From a virus: a stretch of DNA of 44,715 nucleotides. Of this stretch, positions 22,791 to 29,052 are shown one piece after another; the stretch's first letter is position 1, and every line of letters starts with the position of its first letter. The position numbers and the translations under genes are program-made. The stretch is taken from positions 1 to 44,715 of the IMG/VR virus record IMGVR_UViG_3300025645_000016. One strand, written 5' to 3'. The notes under the pieces were generated by a model. It saw only the letters and a list, made by a program, of their open reading frames with translations, did not search any database and was not told the DNA's origin.

Positions 22791-23051
22791 TTAAAAATAA
22801 GTTTCTATAAGTTTAATAATTATTAAAGTAGTCACAAAGCAGCCCCAGAAATGACACCATATAAGCCAAAATTCTAAGATTATTGCCGTGTGGTCTATTT
22901 GCTGTAGTATGTGCTTTACTTTGCTAAATATGACTTCCTTTGTGCTATTAGAGCGAGTTTTAAAGCGTCTCGTTCGTCTTGGTTTGATGTCTTTTTTGAT
23001 ACGCTTAACCCTTCGCTTTTTAGTACGCCTTTGTATTCTTTGTTTGTCCAT
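22791..23051 (-). CDS. Doubtful ORF with a C-terminal membrane segment
   Basis: An 86-aa reading whose first half lies inside the resolvase gene in another frame and is extremely Arg/Lys-rich, as expected of a shadow. The part beyond the resolvase stop (22915-22791) encodes a plausible membrane span (IILEFWLIWCHFWGCFVTTL) and fills an otherwise empty 125-bp gap. No internal ATG would give a shorter protein. Either an overlapping gene or chance. Confidence 0.3.
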   Translation of the reverse strand: MDKQRIQRRTKKRRVKRIKKDIKPRRTRRFKTRSNSTKEVIFSKVKHILQQIDHTAIILEFWLIWCHFWGCFVTTLIIIKLIETYF

Positions 23052-23404
23052 TTTTTACCTTTACTTTTAGGACTTAAATCTATAACCTTGTATTTAGTCT
23101 TACATAAGTCTACTGTAATTTGGCTAATGGCTTGGTTTTTACCTGCATCCCTTGACATTCTAGCAGCTACATTTTTATTTTTATGACCATTAAAGGTTGT
23201 GTTTTGTAGGTTGCTATTCTCTATACATACTATTGCATCAGTAGGGGATTCGCTGTTAAACCATTTGTAAAAGTCAATGAACCCATTTTGGCAACTAATA
23301 TAGTTTACTGTATTGTCAGACCTATCTACTATAGCAACTAAAAAGCCACCTTGTCTAAAAGCAGGGTCTATCCCTATAAATAACTTAATCGGTCGGTTCT
23401 TCAT
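22916..23404 (-). CDS. RuvC-like Holliday junction resolvase
   Basis: A 162-aa RNase H-fold nuclease. Catalytic acidic residues are in the expected order: Asp13 in LFIGIDPAFRQGG, Glu62 in VCIENSN and the pair Asp143/Asp146 in NQDERDALKLAL. A segment AGKNQAISQIT matches the RuvC helix before the third motif. It would resolve recombination or replication intermediates before packaging. The start overlaps the end of the upstream 95-aa gene by 20 bases. Confidence 0.8.
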   Translation of the reverse strand: MKNRPIKLFIGIDPAFRQGGFLVAIVDRSDNTVNYISCQNGFIDFYKWFNSESPTDAIVCIENSNLQNTTFNGHKNKNVAARMSRDAGKNQAISQITVDLCKTKYKVIDLSPKSKGKKWTNKEYKGVLKSEGLSVSKKTSNQDERDALKLALIAQRKSYLAK

Positions 23405-23672
23405 GTCTTACTTTTTGTTCTTTAATAATATAATTCCCATCTACAAAGTCAAAATTATGCTCAATGCCAAAGAATTTTAGCACTAAATATTGACTCCTGG
23501 GCTTCCATGCTGCTTTCCTTTTTTGGGTGTAAAGCAAATCCCTAACTAGCGTAATTGATACAGGAAAAGTAGCCTTGCCACCTTTCTTGAAGTCAGCAGC
23601 CGAAAGATTATTATCCTCCATGTAATCTATTAACTGATGCCTTAGTATCTGTTTTGTTTTGTTATCTATCAT
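23385..23672 (-). CDS. Putative DNA-binding protein at the divergent control region
   Basis: A 95-aa basic protein (MIDNKTKQILRHQLIDYMED). The layout of helix (ILRHQLIDYMEDNN), LSAADFKKGG turn, then a second helix and Arg/Lys-rich stretch (TQKRKAAWKPRSQYLVLKFF) is compatible with a helix-turn-helix regulator, without clear family similarity. It is the first gene of the minus-strand block and starts only a few bases after a TATATTTG box. Being the promoter-proximal gene at the switch between the two blocks makes a regulatory role plausible. Confidence 0.45.
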   Translation of the reverse strand: MIDNKTKQILRHQLIDYMEDNNLSAADFKKGGKATFPVSITLVRDLLYTQKRKAAWKPRSQYLVLKFFGIEHNFDFVDGNYIIKEQKVRHEEPTD

Positions 23673-23676
23673 AATA

Positions 23677-23684
23677 CAAATATA
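23677..23684 (-). promoter_or_regulatory. Minus-strand TAnnTTTG box of the leftward block
   Basis: TATATTTG on the minus strand, ending five bases before the ATG of the 95-aa gene. Transcription would start close to the start codon, giving a nearly leaderless mRNA. No good upstream TTG box is seen. Confidence 0.5.
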
Positions 23685-23716
23685 ATAAAAAAACTTTAAA
23701 AAACTTCTAAAAACAC

Positions 23717-23746
23717 TTGCTTTTTTAAATTAATGTTGTATATTTG
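23717..23746 (+). promoter_or_regulatory. Main rightward early promoter
   Basis: TTGC at 23717-23720 and TATATTTG at 23739-23746, 18 nt apart, closely fit the Bacteroidota promoter pattern. It lies 40 bp before the first plus-strand gene. There is no TGCAAA palindrome here, unlike the three minus-strand promoters. Confidence 0.75.
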
Positions 23747-23785
23747 TGTCATAACGATATTAAAAAACTTATAAACTTAAACAAA

Positions 23786-23968
23786 ATGGCAAAAGTAAAA
23801 TTAACCTTTAGTTATAAAACTAATTCTAGTATTTTGGATTTGGAAGATTTAGGATTCGATGAAGGTACTGAATTATCAGACTTAACAGAAGAGCAAAAAA
23901 ACGAAATTAGAGATTCACAAGTAGAGTTCGAATTTGTGAGCTGCATAATAGAAGAGGTAGAAGATTAG
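23786..23968 (+). CDS. Small acidic hypothetical protein, 60 aa
   Basis: From the ATG at 23786 (MAKVKLTFSYKTNSSILDLE), after the leader AAAAACTTATAAACTTAAAC. An upstream ATG at 23744 would lie within the promoter and is rejected. Strand-turn-strand N-terminus and a very acidic C-terminus (IIEEVED). It is the first early gene, a position typical of host-takeover proteins. Function unknown. Confidence 0.6.
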   Translation: MAKVKLTFSYKTNSSILDLEDLGFDEGTELSDLTEEQKNEIRDSQVEFEFVSCIIEEVED

Positions 23969-23970
23969 AT

Positions 23971-23978
23971 TATATTTG
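23971..23978 (+). promoter_or_regulatory. Second rightward TAnnTTTG box
   Basis: TATATTTG followed by TGTCATACTTAAT, nearly the same downstream context as the promoter at 23739 (TGTCATAAC). The upstream box is not clear. It precedes the 77-aa gene at 24009. Confidence 0.55.
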
Positions 23979-24008
23979 TGTCATACTTAATTATTAAAAC
24001 TTATAAAA

Positions 24009-24242
24009 ATGACTGATTTACAAAAAACAATAGCATTATACAAAGGCTTTGGTATTGACTTGAAACACTACGAAAGAGATACCCAAAAAGTATTGGCATT
24101 AAACTGCCCTTGGACTGAATCTGAAAATAAAGGGTTTGGCAATATCAATGATAAATTAGCAGGTGGATACCACTCTTGTATGTCTGAAATGATATTTACT
24201 AAAGAGGGAAAATTCATAAAGCAATGCTTTTGGGAAGGGTAG
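24009..24242 (+). CDS. Small hypothetical protein, 77 aa
   Basis: MTDLQKTIALYKGFGIDLKH start, directly after AAAACTTATAAAA. One N-terminal helix, then a Gly/Cys-containing beta part (GGYHSCMSEMIFTKEGKFIK) ending CFWEG. No family recognised. Early gene with its own possible promoter. Confidence 0.6.
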   Translation: MTDLQKTIALYKGFGIDLKHYERDTQKVLALNCPWTESENKGFGNINDKLAGGYHSCMSEMIFTKEGKFIKQCFWEG

Positions 24243-24280
24243 AAAATACTTAATTATTAAACTTATAAACAACTTAAATT

Positions 24281-24787
24281 ATGGAAAAAGGAACAAATTA
24301 TCGTAACGTTTACAAATCTGACCACTTAGGGGCTGTAGATTTAGAGGATTTAATCGAAAGTGGGAAAGACTTAATTTTTACGATTAAGCACGTAAAACAA
24401 GAACTCAATACCAAAGTAGCAGGAAAAAGAATAGATGCTAATATAGCCTATTTTGTAGAGGATATTAAGCCACTTGTACTTAATGCTACTAATGCTAGAA
24501 TAATTAGCCGTTTTGCTAAGTCTACACACGTTGAAAAATGGAATAATATAACTATTGAGTTGTATATCGACCATAATGTGAATTTTAAGGGTTCTATTGT
24601 CGATGGGGTTAGAGTGAAACAAAGACAGCCTAATGTAGTAAAAAAGCTACCTACTATTAACGATGTAAGTTTTACTAAACTATTGGCAGCAGTAAAAGCA
24701 GGTAGTTATACTTATGCAGATGCTATTGAAACCTATTTATTCAACGAATCACAAACTAAAGAATTAGAACATTATGCACCAAAATAA
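24281..24787 (+). CDS. Conserved recombination-accessory protein
   Basis: A 168-aa protein, MEKGTNYRNVYKSDHLGAVD. The central block with YFVEDIKPLVLNATNARIIS and VEKWNNITIELYIDHNVNFK matches a family of phage proteins found directly before YqaJ-type exonucleases, whose exact role I do not know. Its fold may be OB-like, as judged from the strands, which would suit an ssDNA-binding or recombination partner. Its stop overlaps the exonuclease start by 14 bases. Confidence 0.55.
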   Translation: MEKGTNYRNVYKSDHLGAVDLEDLIESGKDLIFTIKHVKQELNTKVAGKRIDANIAYFVEDIKPLVLNATNARIISRFAKSTHVEKWNNITIELYIDHNVNFKGSIVDGVRVKQRQPNVVKKLPTINDVSFTKLLAAVKAGSYTYADAIETYLFNESQTKELEHYAPK

Positions 24788-25523
24788 TGATTTTTTAGTC
24801 CGCTGCTCCGAACTTGGTAACATCATGGCTAAGAGTAGCGGGCTAACTAAAATAGAAGCTAAAAAATTAGACGATTTAATCACAAAACAGTCTAACAGCA
24901 AAGAAAGATACAAGTTAGAAGATAAAAGAGATTTTAAGCCACTATTTGACCTTTCAAAAGGTGCGATGTCTTTTGTTGAAAACAAGGTTAAAAATAAGTT
25001 ACTAGAAATAGATATAGACTTTGATAGCAACCAAATGCTAAAAGGCACAGAAGAAGAAGACGAAAGCATAAAGCTATTTAATTCTGTTAAGTTTAAGTCT
25101 TATAAGAAAAATATAGTTAGAATTTCTAATCAATGGATAACAGGAGAATGTGATATAGACGATGACAAAGAAAGTCTTATAATAGACATCAAAAGTTCGT
25201 TTACTAAGCTAACATTTCCACTAATGCCAAAGGACTGTAAAAACAAACTATATGAATGGCAGCTTAGAGGGTATATGATGCTCTATGATAGAAATAACGC
25301 TACCTTGGCTTATTGTTTAGTAAATACGCCAGACCATTTAATCCCACCAAATGATGATTTTAATCTTCACAATGTAGATGATATTGATCCATTTCTTAGA
25401 GTTACTACGTTATCCTTTACTAGAGATTCAGAACTAGAGGAACAAATCAAATACAAGGTAAGCGAATGTAGAAAATATTATAATCATTACCTTAATTTAG
25501 TTCTTAGTAAAAATCAAGGATAA
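24774..25523 (+). CDS. YqaJ/lambda-exonuclease-like PD-(D/E)XK nuclease
   Basis: A 249-aa nuclease. Motifs are GTEEEDESI at 91-99 (helix Glu), GECDID at 124-129 (Asp127), IIDIKSS at 136-142 (Asp138, Lys140) and YEWQLRGYM at 160-168 (Gln163), in the order seen in Cas4/YqaJ/lambda Exo enzymes. It would degrade one strand of linear DNA to start recombination. With the SSB-like protein at 26107 and the RuvC-like resolvase it forms a small recombination set. The start overlaps the upstream gene. Confidence 0.8.
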   Translation: MHQNNDFLVRCSELGNIMAKSSGLTKIEAKKLDDLITKQSNSKERYKLEDKRDFKPLFDLSKGAMSFVENKVKNKLLEIDIDFDSNQMLKGTEEEDESIKLFNSVKFKSYKKNIVRISNQWITGECDIDDDKESLIIDIKSSFTKLTFPLMPKDCKNKLYEWQLRGYMMLYDRNNATLAYCLVNTPDHLIPPNDDFNLHNVDDIDPFLRVTTLSFTRDSELEEQIKYKVSECRKYYNHYLNLVLSKNQG

Positions 25524-25584
25524 GCTATTTAAAGCAGGAAAAAAGCAGAATGAACAATTTAGGTAACAATCAAAATCAAAAGTA

Positions 25585-25779
25585 ATGATATTAATATTTG
25601 CAGAAAAAGGCACAAAAAAACGGTATGCAGTAAGTAGTAGAGGCACTACTGACGAAGACACGAATAACAAAGTCACAAAAACACTAGAATGGCTAAACCT
25701 AAATAGTAATAGTTGGGAGTATGTAAAATCTTCTGATGGTGGTATATTGTACGAAGGTCAAGACATTTATTTAGGCTAA
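25585..25779 (+). CDS. Small hypothetical protein, 64 aa
   Basis: MILIFAEKGTKKRYAVSSRG start. Short beta-rich protein with Thr/Asn turns, ending EGQDIYLG. No family. An 11-codon ORF (25551-25586) precedes it with an overlapping TAATG and may be a leader peptide. Confidence 0.55.
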   Translation: MILIFAEKGTKKRYAVSSRGTTDEDTNNKVTKTLEWLNLNSNSWEYVKSSDGGILYEGQDIYLG

Positions 25780-25794
25780 ACAAACACTAACAAA

Positions 25795-25893
25795 ATGAAA
25801 AAATATAAGCAATTTTGCATCAAACACAACCTCAAAGCTAATAGATTTAGTTCTTTAGCTAGGTTTATGAAAAACAGGAAAGATGAGCGATGA
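25795..25893 (+). CDS. Basic microprotein, 32 aa
   Basis: ATG at 25795, TGA at 25891-25893. MKKYKQFCIKHNLKANRFSS, eleven basic residues, ends RKDER. It overlaps the next start by 11 bases. The leader is A-rich like its neighbours. Possibly real; short length limits confidence. Confidence 0.4.
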   Translation: MKKYKQFCIKHNLKANRFSSLARFMKNRKDER

Positions 25894-26104
25894 CCAAATA
25901 GACGATAGAATAAGAATGCTTTATTATAAACACAAAGAATTAAGTACAAAAGATAAACAAAGTGAGGTAGGGATTAATATGCTAAAAGAAATATCAAAAC
26001 TAAGACTTCAAAAAATAGATAAAGCATTACTACTCCATAGAGAATTTCAGAAAAGGCACAACTTGAAACCAACTAAATACATTAATAATACTAAACAACA
26101 ATAA
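25883..26104 (+). CDS. Hypothetical helical protein, 73 aa
   Basis: MSDDQIDDRIRMLYYKHKEL start. Entirely helical and charged, with a likely coiled-coil centre (MLKEISKLRLQKIDKALLLH). It lies two bases before the SSB-like gene. No family recognised. Confidence 0.55.
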   Translation: MSDDQIDDRIRMLYYKHKELSTKDKQSEVGINMLKEISKLRLQKIDKALLLHREFQKRHNLKPTKYINNTKQQ

Positions 26105-26106
26105 CA

Positions 26107-26460
26107 ATGTCAGAATTAAAATTAGAAGGTAAATTAATCGTAAAAAACGATACTCAACAAGTAACAGACACATTTAAAAAACGTGAGTTTGTTATAGAAA
26201 CAGAAGGAGATTACCCACAAAGCATAAAGTTTGAATTAAAACAAGATAATTGCTCTAAATTAGATGCCTATAAGGTAGGGGATATGATTGCAGTATCTTT
26301 TAATGTAGATGGCCGCCCTTGGGTAAACAAAGAAGGTAAGACAGTATATTTTGTTTCTTTGTCAGTCTGGAGAATAGAGAAAGTAGGTAGTGTTACTGCT
26401 CCTGTAGATAAATATCAAGATGTGCCTGTAGTTGACAATGATATCGAGTTGCCATTTTAA
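26107..26460 (+). CDS. DUF3127 protein, probable single-stranded DNA-binding protein
   Basis: A 117-aa protein, MSELKLEGKLIVKNDTQQVT. The strand pattern with KKREFVIETEGDYPQSIKFE, DAYKVGDMIAVSFNVDGRPW and VYFVSLSVWRIEK is that of DUF3127, a Bacteroidota OB-fold family related to SSB. The C-terminus VVDNDIELPF ends like the acidic SSB tip (DDDIPF in E. coli), which recruits repair and replication proteins. It is placed after the exonuclease, as phage SSBs often are. Family assignment is good; the SSB role is inferred from fold and tail. Confidence 0.75.
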   Translation: MSELKLEGKLIVKNDTQQVTDTFKKREFVIETEGDYPQSIKFELKQDNCSKLDAYKVGDMIAVSFNVDGRPWVNKEGKTVYFVSLSVWRIEKVGSVTAPVDKYQDVPVVDNDIELPF

Positions 26461-26468
26461 AATCAAAA

Positions 26469-26564
26469 GGGATTGAGTTCCTTTCTTATTCAGCAGTAAA
26501 AATATAAACAACAATTCAAAACAAAGGGGCTTAGTTCCTTATTATTCAGCAGTAAAAATATAAA
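26469..26564 (+). repeat. Tandem hairpin-leader repeats
   Basis: A 23-bp sequence beginning TTATTCAGCAGTAAAAA occurs exactly at 26486-26508 and 26542-26564, 56 bp apart. Each copy is preceded by a small hairpin in the RNA (AAAGGGA/UUCCUUU and AAGGGG/UUCCUU, with G-U pairs). A partly related hairpin (AGGGGC/GCCCCT, 26781-26807) precedes the next gene. They probably shape translation or mRNA ends between the SSB-like gene and the 67-aa gene. Confidence 0.7.
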
Positions 26565-26569
26565 AAATT

Positions 26570-26773
26570 ATGAATCTTATTTATAGCAATGGTAGAAAGA
26601 TAGTTCAAACAGATGAGCATATAGAAGTAGATAATGTAAAATATCCTTTGCCTGACTATGTAAAAAAATCAAACAGTAATAGTTTGATAATAAATAAAAA
26701 CTCTATAGAAATAAATGGCTTTCTGTTTAATCCTGACACAGGAGAATTTAAGCGTAAGGGTTTTTTTAAATAA
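26570..26773 (+). CDS. Small hypothetical protein, 67 aa
   Basis: MNLIYSNGRKIVQTDEHIEV start. Predicted all-beta with several Asn/Ser turns, ends FNPDTGEFKRKGFFK. It lies between two copies of the GGGGCTTAGTT leader element. No family. Confidence 0.55.
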   Translation: MNLIYSNGRKIVQTDEHIEVDNVKYPLPDYVKKSNSNSLIINKNSIEINGFLFNPDTGEFKRKGFFK

Positions 26774-26824
26774 CTAACAAAGGGGCTTAGTTTATCGCTT
26801 TGCCCCTGTTTAAAAATTATGATT

Positions 26825-27097
26825 ATGAGCAAAGAGTTAAACGCTAAATTAAAAGATGCTAGAGATTTTTTCTTAGAGAATAGTAATGGAACTTATACTG
26901 TTGAAATGCTAGGGTACACAAAAGAAGTAGATAACTATCAAGATGCTAAGTGTTTTTTATGGGGGCAATTACCTATAGTGAATGAACCTCAAACAAAACA
27001 AGCATTACCAAATCGGCTATCAAATCAAGCTTACAAAAAAGCAAAAGAATTAAACTATGATAAATTTGTATCTTGGTGGGATGAACAAATTATTTAA
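26825..27097 (+). CDS. Hypothetical protein, 90 aa
   Basis: The start is chosen at the second ATG (26825, MSKELNAKLKDARDFFLENS); 26819 is also possible. Helix-rich with Trp residues (KCFLWGQLPIV, FVSWWDEQII). It follows the hairpin leader at 26781-26807. No family. Confidence 0.55.
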   Translation: MSKELNAKLKDARDFFLENSNGTYTVEMLGYTKEVDNYQDAKCFLWGQLPIVNEPQTKQALPNRLSNQAYKKAKELNYDKFVSWWDEQII

Positions 27098-27151
27098 CTA
27101 ATAACCGCACTACTAGTATGCTTATTGGTGTACTGGATAAAAGATTGAAAA

Positions 27152-27361
27152 ATGGGAATTAAACTAATAAACATAGAGCACAACAAAGAATCTTTTATAC
27201 AAGACGACTCTACTGCTTTTATTCTTACTTATGAGGTTAAAAAATGGTATTACTTCGGCAAAGTTAAAACCAAAACTAACCACATTAATATAAAAAACAA
27301 AATTGTAATGGAGTGGCTTGAGCATATACGACAAAAAACAGGTGTAAAATGCAAACAATAA
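27152..27361 (+). CDS. Small hypothetical protein, 69 aa
   Basis: MGIKLINIEHNKESFIQDDS start. Beta-rich, with a basic C-terminal half ending RQKTGVKCKQ. It overlaps the next gene by 13 bases. No family recognised. Confidence 0.5.
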   Translation: MGIKLINIEHNKESFIQDDSTAFILTYEVKKWYYFGKVKTKTNHINIKNKIVMEWLEHIRQKTGVKCKQ

Positions 27362-27546
27362 AGCTAATACTACAATCACTATTCTACTTCCTAATAGGTA
27401 GCTTAAATTCGTTCGTTTTAGGCTATTATTTCTATGCTGCGGTAAGTTGTAAGGAATATACAAATTGGACTTATATAATAGTAGTTTTGTCGCTTGTAGT
27501 GTGGGCTTATTGGGTTGCTTTTGATAAACTTATAAAACTTAAATAA
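27349..27546 (+). CDS. Two-span membrane protein, 65 aa
   Basis: Two hydrophobic helices at about residues 4-32 and 39-58, joined by a short polar turn (SCKEYTNWT), with a Lys-rich C-terminus (DKLIKLK) predicting both ends inside. The size and topology resemble class II holins, but it sits in the early block far from the endolysin, so another membrane role is as likely. Its stop overlaps the next start by one base. Confidence 0.55.
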   Translation: MQTIKLILQSLFYFLIGSLNSFVLGYYFYAAVSCKEYTNWTYIIVVLSLVVWAYWVAFDKLIKLK

Positions 27547-27845
27547 TGACTAAAGAAGATATTGAAACAATAAAAGAGTTGCTGTCTGCTACAATAGAAC
27601 TTAATGGAGAGTATCAAGAAGGATGGGATGAAGATATAGAAAAAGCCGAAATTCTTATATCTAAATTAGAAAATGAACAAATAAAAACACCTTATAAAAA
27701 AGAATACATCGAATGGAGAGATAAATACTTTAACCAGGTGGATAAGGTGTTTGAGTATCAATCTAAAAAAATGGAAACATACTACACGAAAAGAATGCTA
27801 TATAAGCAGTATGAAAGAGCAATGAATGAATCCCCATTTGACTAA
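27546..27845 (+). CDS. Hypothetical helical protein, 99 aa
   Basis: MTKEDIETIKELLSATIELN start. Almost wholly helical and charged (WDEDIEKAEILISKLENEQI; YQSKKMETYYTKRMLYKQY). It is coupled to the membrane protein upstream. It is the last gene before the palindrome-spaced group. No family. Confidence 0.55.
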   Translation: MTKEDIETIKELLSATIELNGEYQEGWDEDIEKAEILISKLENEQIKTPYKKEYIEWRDKYFNQVDKVFEYQSKKMETYYTKRMLYKQYERAMNESPFD

Positions 27846-27852
27846 AAAACTT

Positions 27853-27941
27853 AAATAGAATATTGACTTATGTCGGAGTGTATAGTGTGTTATATGTAAA
27901 GTCGCAGACGCTCTTGGGTAGTGGATAATCCTATTCTATTT
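27853..27941. repeat. Inverted repeat enclosing a 69-nt spacer
   Basis: The 10-bp arm AAATAGAATA (27853-27862) is perfectly complementary to 27932-27941. Inside are smaller hairpins (GAC-UUAU-GUC; GGA-UAA-UCC). No ORF is present. It separates the 99-aa gene from the three-gene group that follows and may be a structured RNA or a recombination-site relic. Confidence 0.5.
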
Positions 27942-27959
27942 TGATAAACTTAGAAAACT

Positions 27960-28190
27960 TTGATGATGAAACGATATTTAGCTTTTTATGGCGATGATTA
28001 CTACCCTGTTGGTGGTATGAATGACTTTATAAATGATTATGAAACTTTAGAAGATTGCGAAAAAGCGATTAAAATAAAACATAAAGAAAATAGACCTGAG
28101 GATATAGAATGGGAATTTGCTTGGAAACAAATATGGGATTCTAAAAAAAGAGAATTTATTGTAAATACTTTTTATCAGCATAACGCATAA
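27960..28190 (+). CDS. Hypothetical protein, 76 aa (cassette-like gene 1)
   Basis: Start at 27960 or the adjacent ATG at 27963 (MKRYLAFYGDDYYPVGGMND). Acidic, aromatic-rich. The pattern YLAFYGDDYYPVGGMNDFI and a later EWEFAWKQIWDS resemble small Bacteroidota proteins of unknown role. Its stop TAA is immediately followed by CGG and opens a large palindrome, the feature it shares with the next two genes. Confidence 0.6.
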   Translation: MMMKRYLAFYGDDYYPVGGMNDFINDYETLEDCEKAIKIKHKENRPEDIEWEFAWKQIWDSKKREFIVNTFYQHNA

Positions 28191-28278
28191 CGGTTTGTGT
28201 ATGGTGAGTAGCCGACACCTAAAACTTGGCTATTTAAACAAATGTTTAATCGGCTATTTACTATATTTTGTGTTAGCC
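28188..28278 (+). other. attC-like palindromic spacer after gene 1
   Basis: It begins with TAACGG, whose TAA is the stop of the preceding gene, and ends GTTAGCC (28272-28278). Between them 28200-28215 pairs with 28250-28265 along 16 bp with three G-U pairs. A central hairpin TTAAACA-AA-TGTTTAA (28234-28249) follows. TAAC...GTTA ends with an imperfect palindrome between are the layout of integron attC sites, although the core bases do not fit the RYYYAAC/GTTRRRY consensus exactly. Confidence 0.5.
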
Positions 28279-28293
28279 ACAGTTAATTTAATT

Positions 28294-28503
28294 ATGGAAA
28301 GAATTATTCAACAACTAAAAGAGCAGCGAGAAAAAGCTGAAAAGACATTCATTAAAAACAGCTTAATAAAAAGAAACTGCAAGTTTGATGCACCTTGCCC
28401 TGATGTAGATGCTGACTTGGACGCTATTGGCGAACTGAACCAAGCGATAAGTATATTAGAAAACTATGGTGCTACGAAAGAGCCTGTTTCTAATTGTGGA
28501 TAA
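28294..28503 (+). CDS. Hypothetical helical protein, 69 aa (cassette-like gene 2)
   Basis: From the ATG at 28294 (MERIIQQLKEQREKAEKTFI). A longer reading from 28195 would translate the palindrome and is rejected. Helical, with a Cys-containing loop (KRNCKFDAPCPDVDADLD). Stop TAA followed by CGT. No family. Confidence 0.6.
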   Translation: MERIIQQLKEQREKAEKTFIKNSLIKRNCKFDAPCPDVDADLDAIGELNQAISILENYGATKEPVSNCG

Positions 28504-28521
28504 CGTATGATTATATGGTTA
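28501..28521 (+). other. Short TAAC...GTTA spacer after gene 2
   Basis: TAACGTATGATTATATGGTTA: the stop codon again begins TAACG, and GTTA closes the element 14 nt later. It is far shorter than the spacer after gene 1. It is a possible reduced form of the same site. Confidence 0.35.
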
Positions 28522-28549
28522 GATTTTTAACGGATTAAATAGAAAAATT

Positions 28550-28696
28550 ATGAATGAGAAAGCAGAATTTGCAGTAGAAATACTAAAGGAATATGCAAAA
28601 CAAAACCAAGTACTGCCAAGAAGTACAAGCGACCTATCTAAATTAGAAGAATGGTTGATTATAGAACTATTTAGAGTTAAAAAATTAACTATATAA
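28550..28696 (+). CDS. Small hypothetical protein, 48 aa (cassette-like gene 3)
   Basis: ATG at 28550, TAA at 28694-28696 followed by CG. MNEKAEFAVEILKEYAKQNQ and a second helix (LSKLEEWLIIELFRVKKLTI). Fully helical. It is the last plus-strand gene, followed by the convergent terminator. No family. Confidence 0.5.
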   Translation: MNEKAEFAVEILKEYAKQNQVLPRSTSDLSKLEEWLIIELFRVKKLTI

Positions 28697-28749
28697 CGTG
28701 TTGTTTTTTTTTAATTGCACACAACTACCCACTAAACGCAATAACACAA

Positions 28750-28781
28750 AAAGCCTACTATAAATCACTATAGTAGGCTTT
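28750..28781. terminator. Bidirectional terminator between the two convergent blocks
   Basis: A perfect 13-bp stem, AAAGCCTACTATA (28750-28762) with its complement at 28769-28781, loop 6 nt, followed by T-rich sequence on both strands. It ends the rightward early block and the leftward virion block, preventing transcriptional collision. Confidence 0.85.
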
Positions 28782-28788
28782 AGTATTT

Positions 28789-29052
28789 CTATAAGCAACT
28801 AGGACAAAGCAGCCCCTTTACTGTTTTAGCTATGTATCTAAAAAGTTTTGTAGGGTTTACTTTTTCAGAATTTGGAACATCTATAGTGCCGCTTATTTGA
28901 CCACTATCTGTATCAGTTCCTGACATTGTAAATGTTGTTTCAGTTCCATTATCGCTACCCTCTACAAGATGTAAAACCCCTTCATCTTGGTTACAATCTT
29001 CTTCATACTCGTATGTGTTAGCATACTGATTTACTAGTGTTATATTACACAT
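28789..29052 (-). CDS. Small hypothetical late protein, 87 aa
   Basis: MCNITLVNQYANTYEYEEDC start. The first two thirds are acidic, Thr/Ser/Gly-rich and beta-like (GTETTFTMSGTDTDSGQISG). The end contains a basic helix and a C-P-S-C pair (KTVKGLLCPSCL). It is the last gene of the virion block. Possibly a virion decoration or lysis accessory; no family. Confidence 0.55.
   Translation of the reverse strand: MCNITLVNQYANTYEYEEDCNQDEGVLHLVEGSDNGTETTFTMSGTDTDSGQISGTIDVPNSEKVNPTKLFRYIAKTVKGLLCPSCL

Noticed and set aside
23677-23746. Possible lysogeny switch at the divergent promoters
   Set aside because: No integrase, attachment site or recognisable repressor elsewhere; the 95-aa protein alone is not sufficient evidence.
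28195-28293. N-terminal extension of the 69-aa gene (33 extra codons)
   Set aside because: It would translate the large palindrome; the ATG at 28294 has a normal A/T-rich leader.
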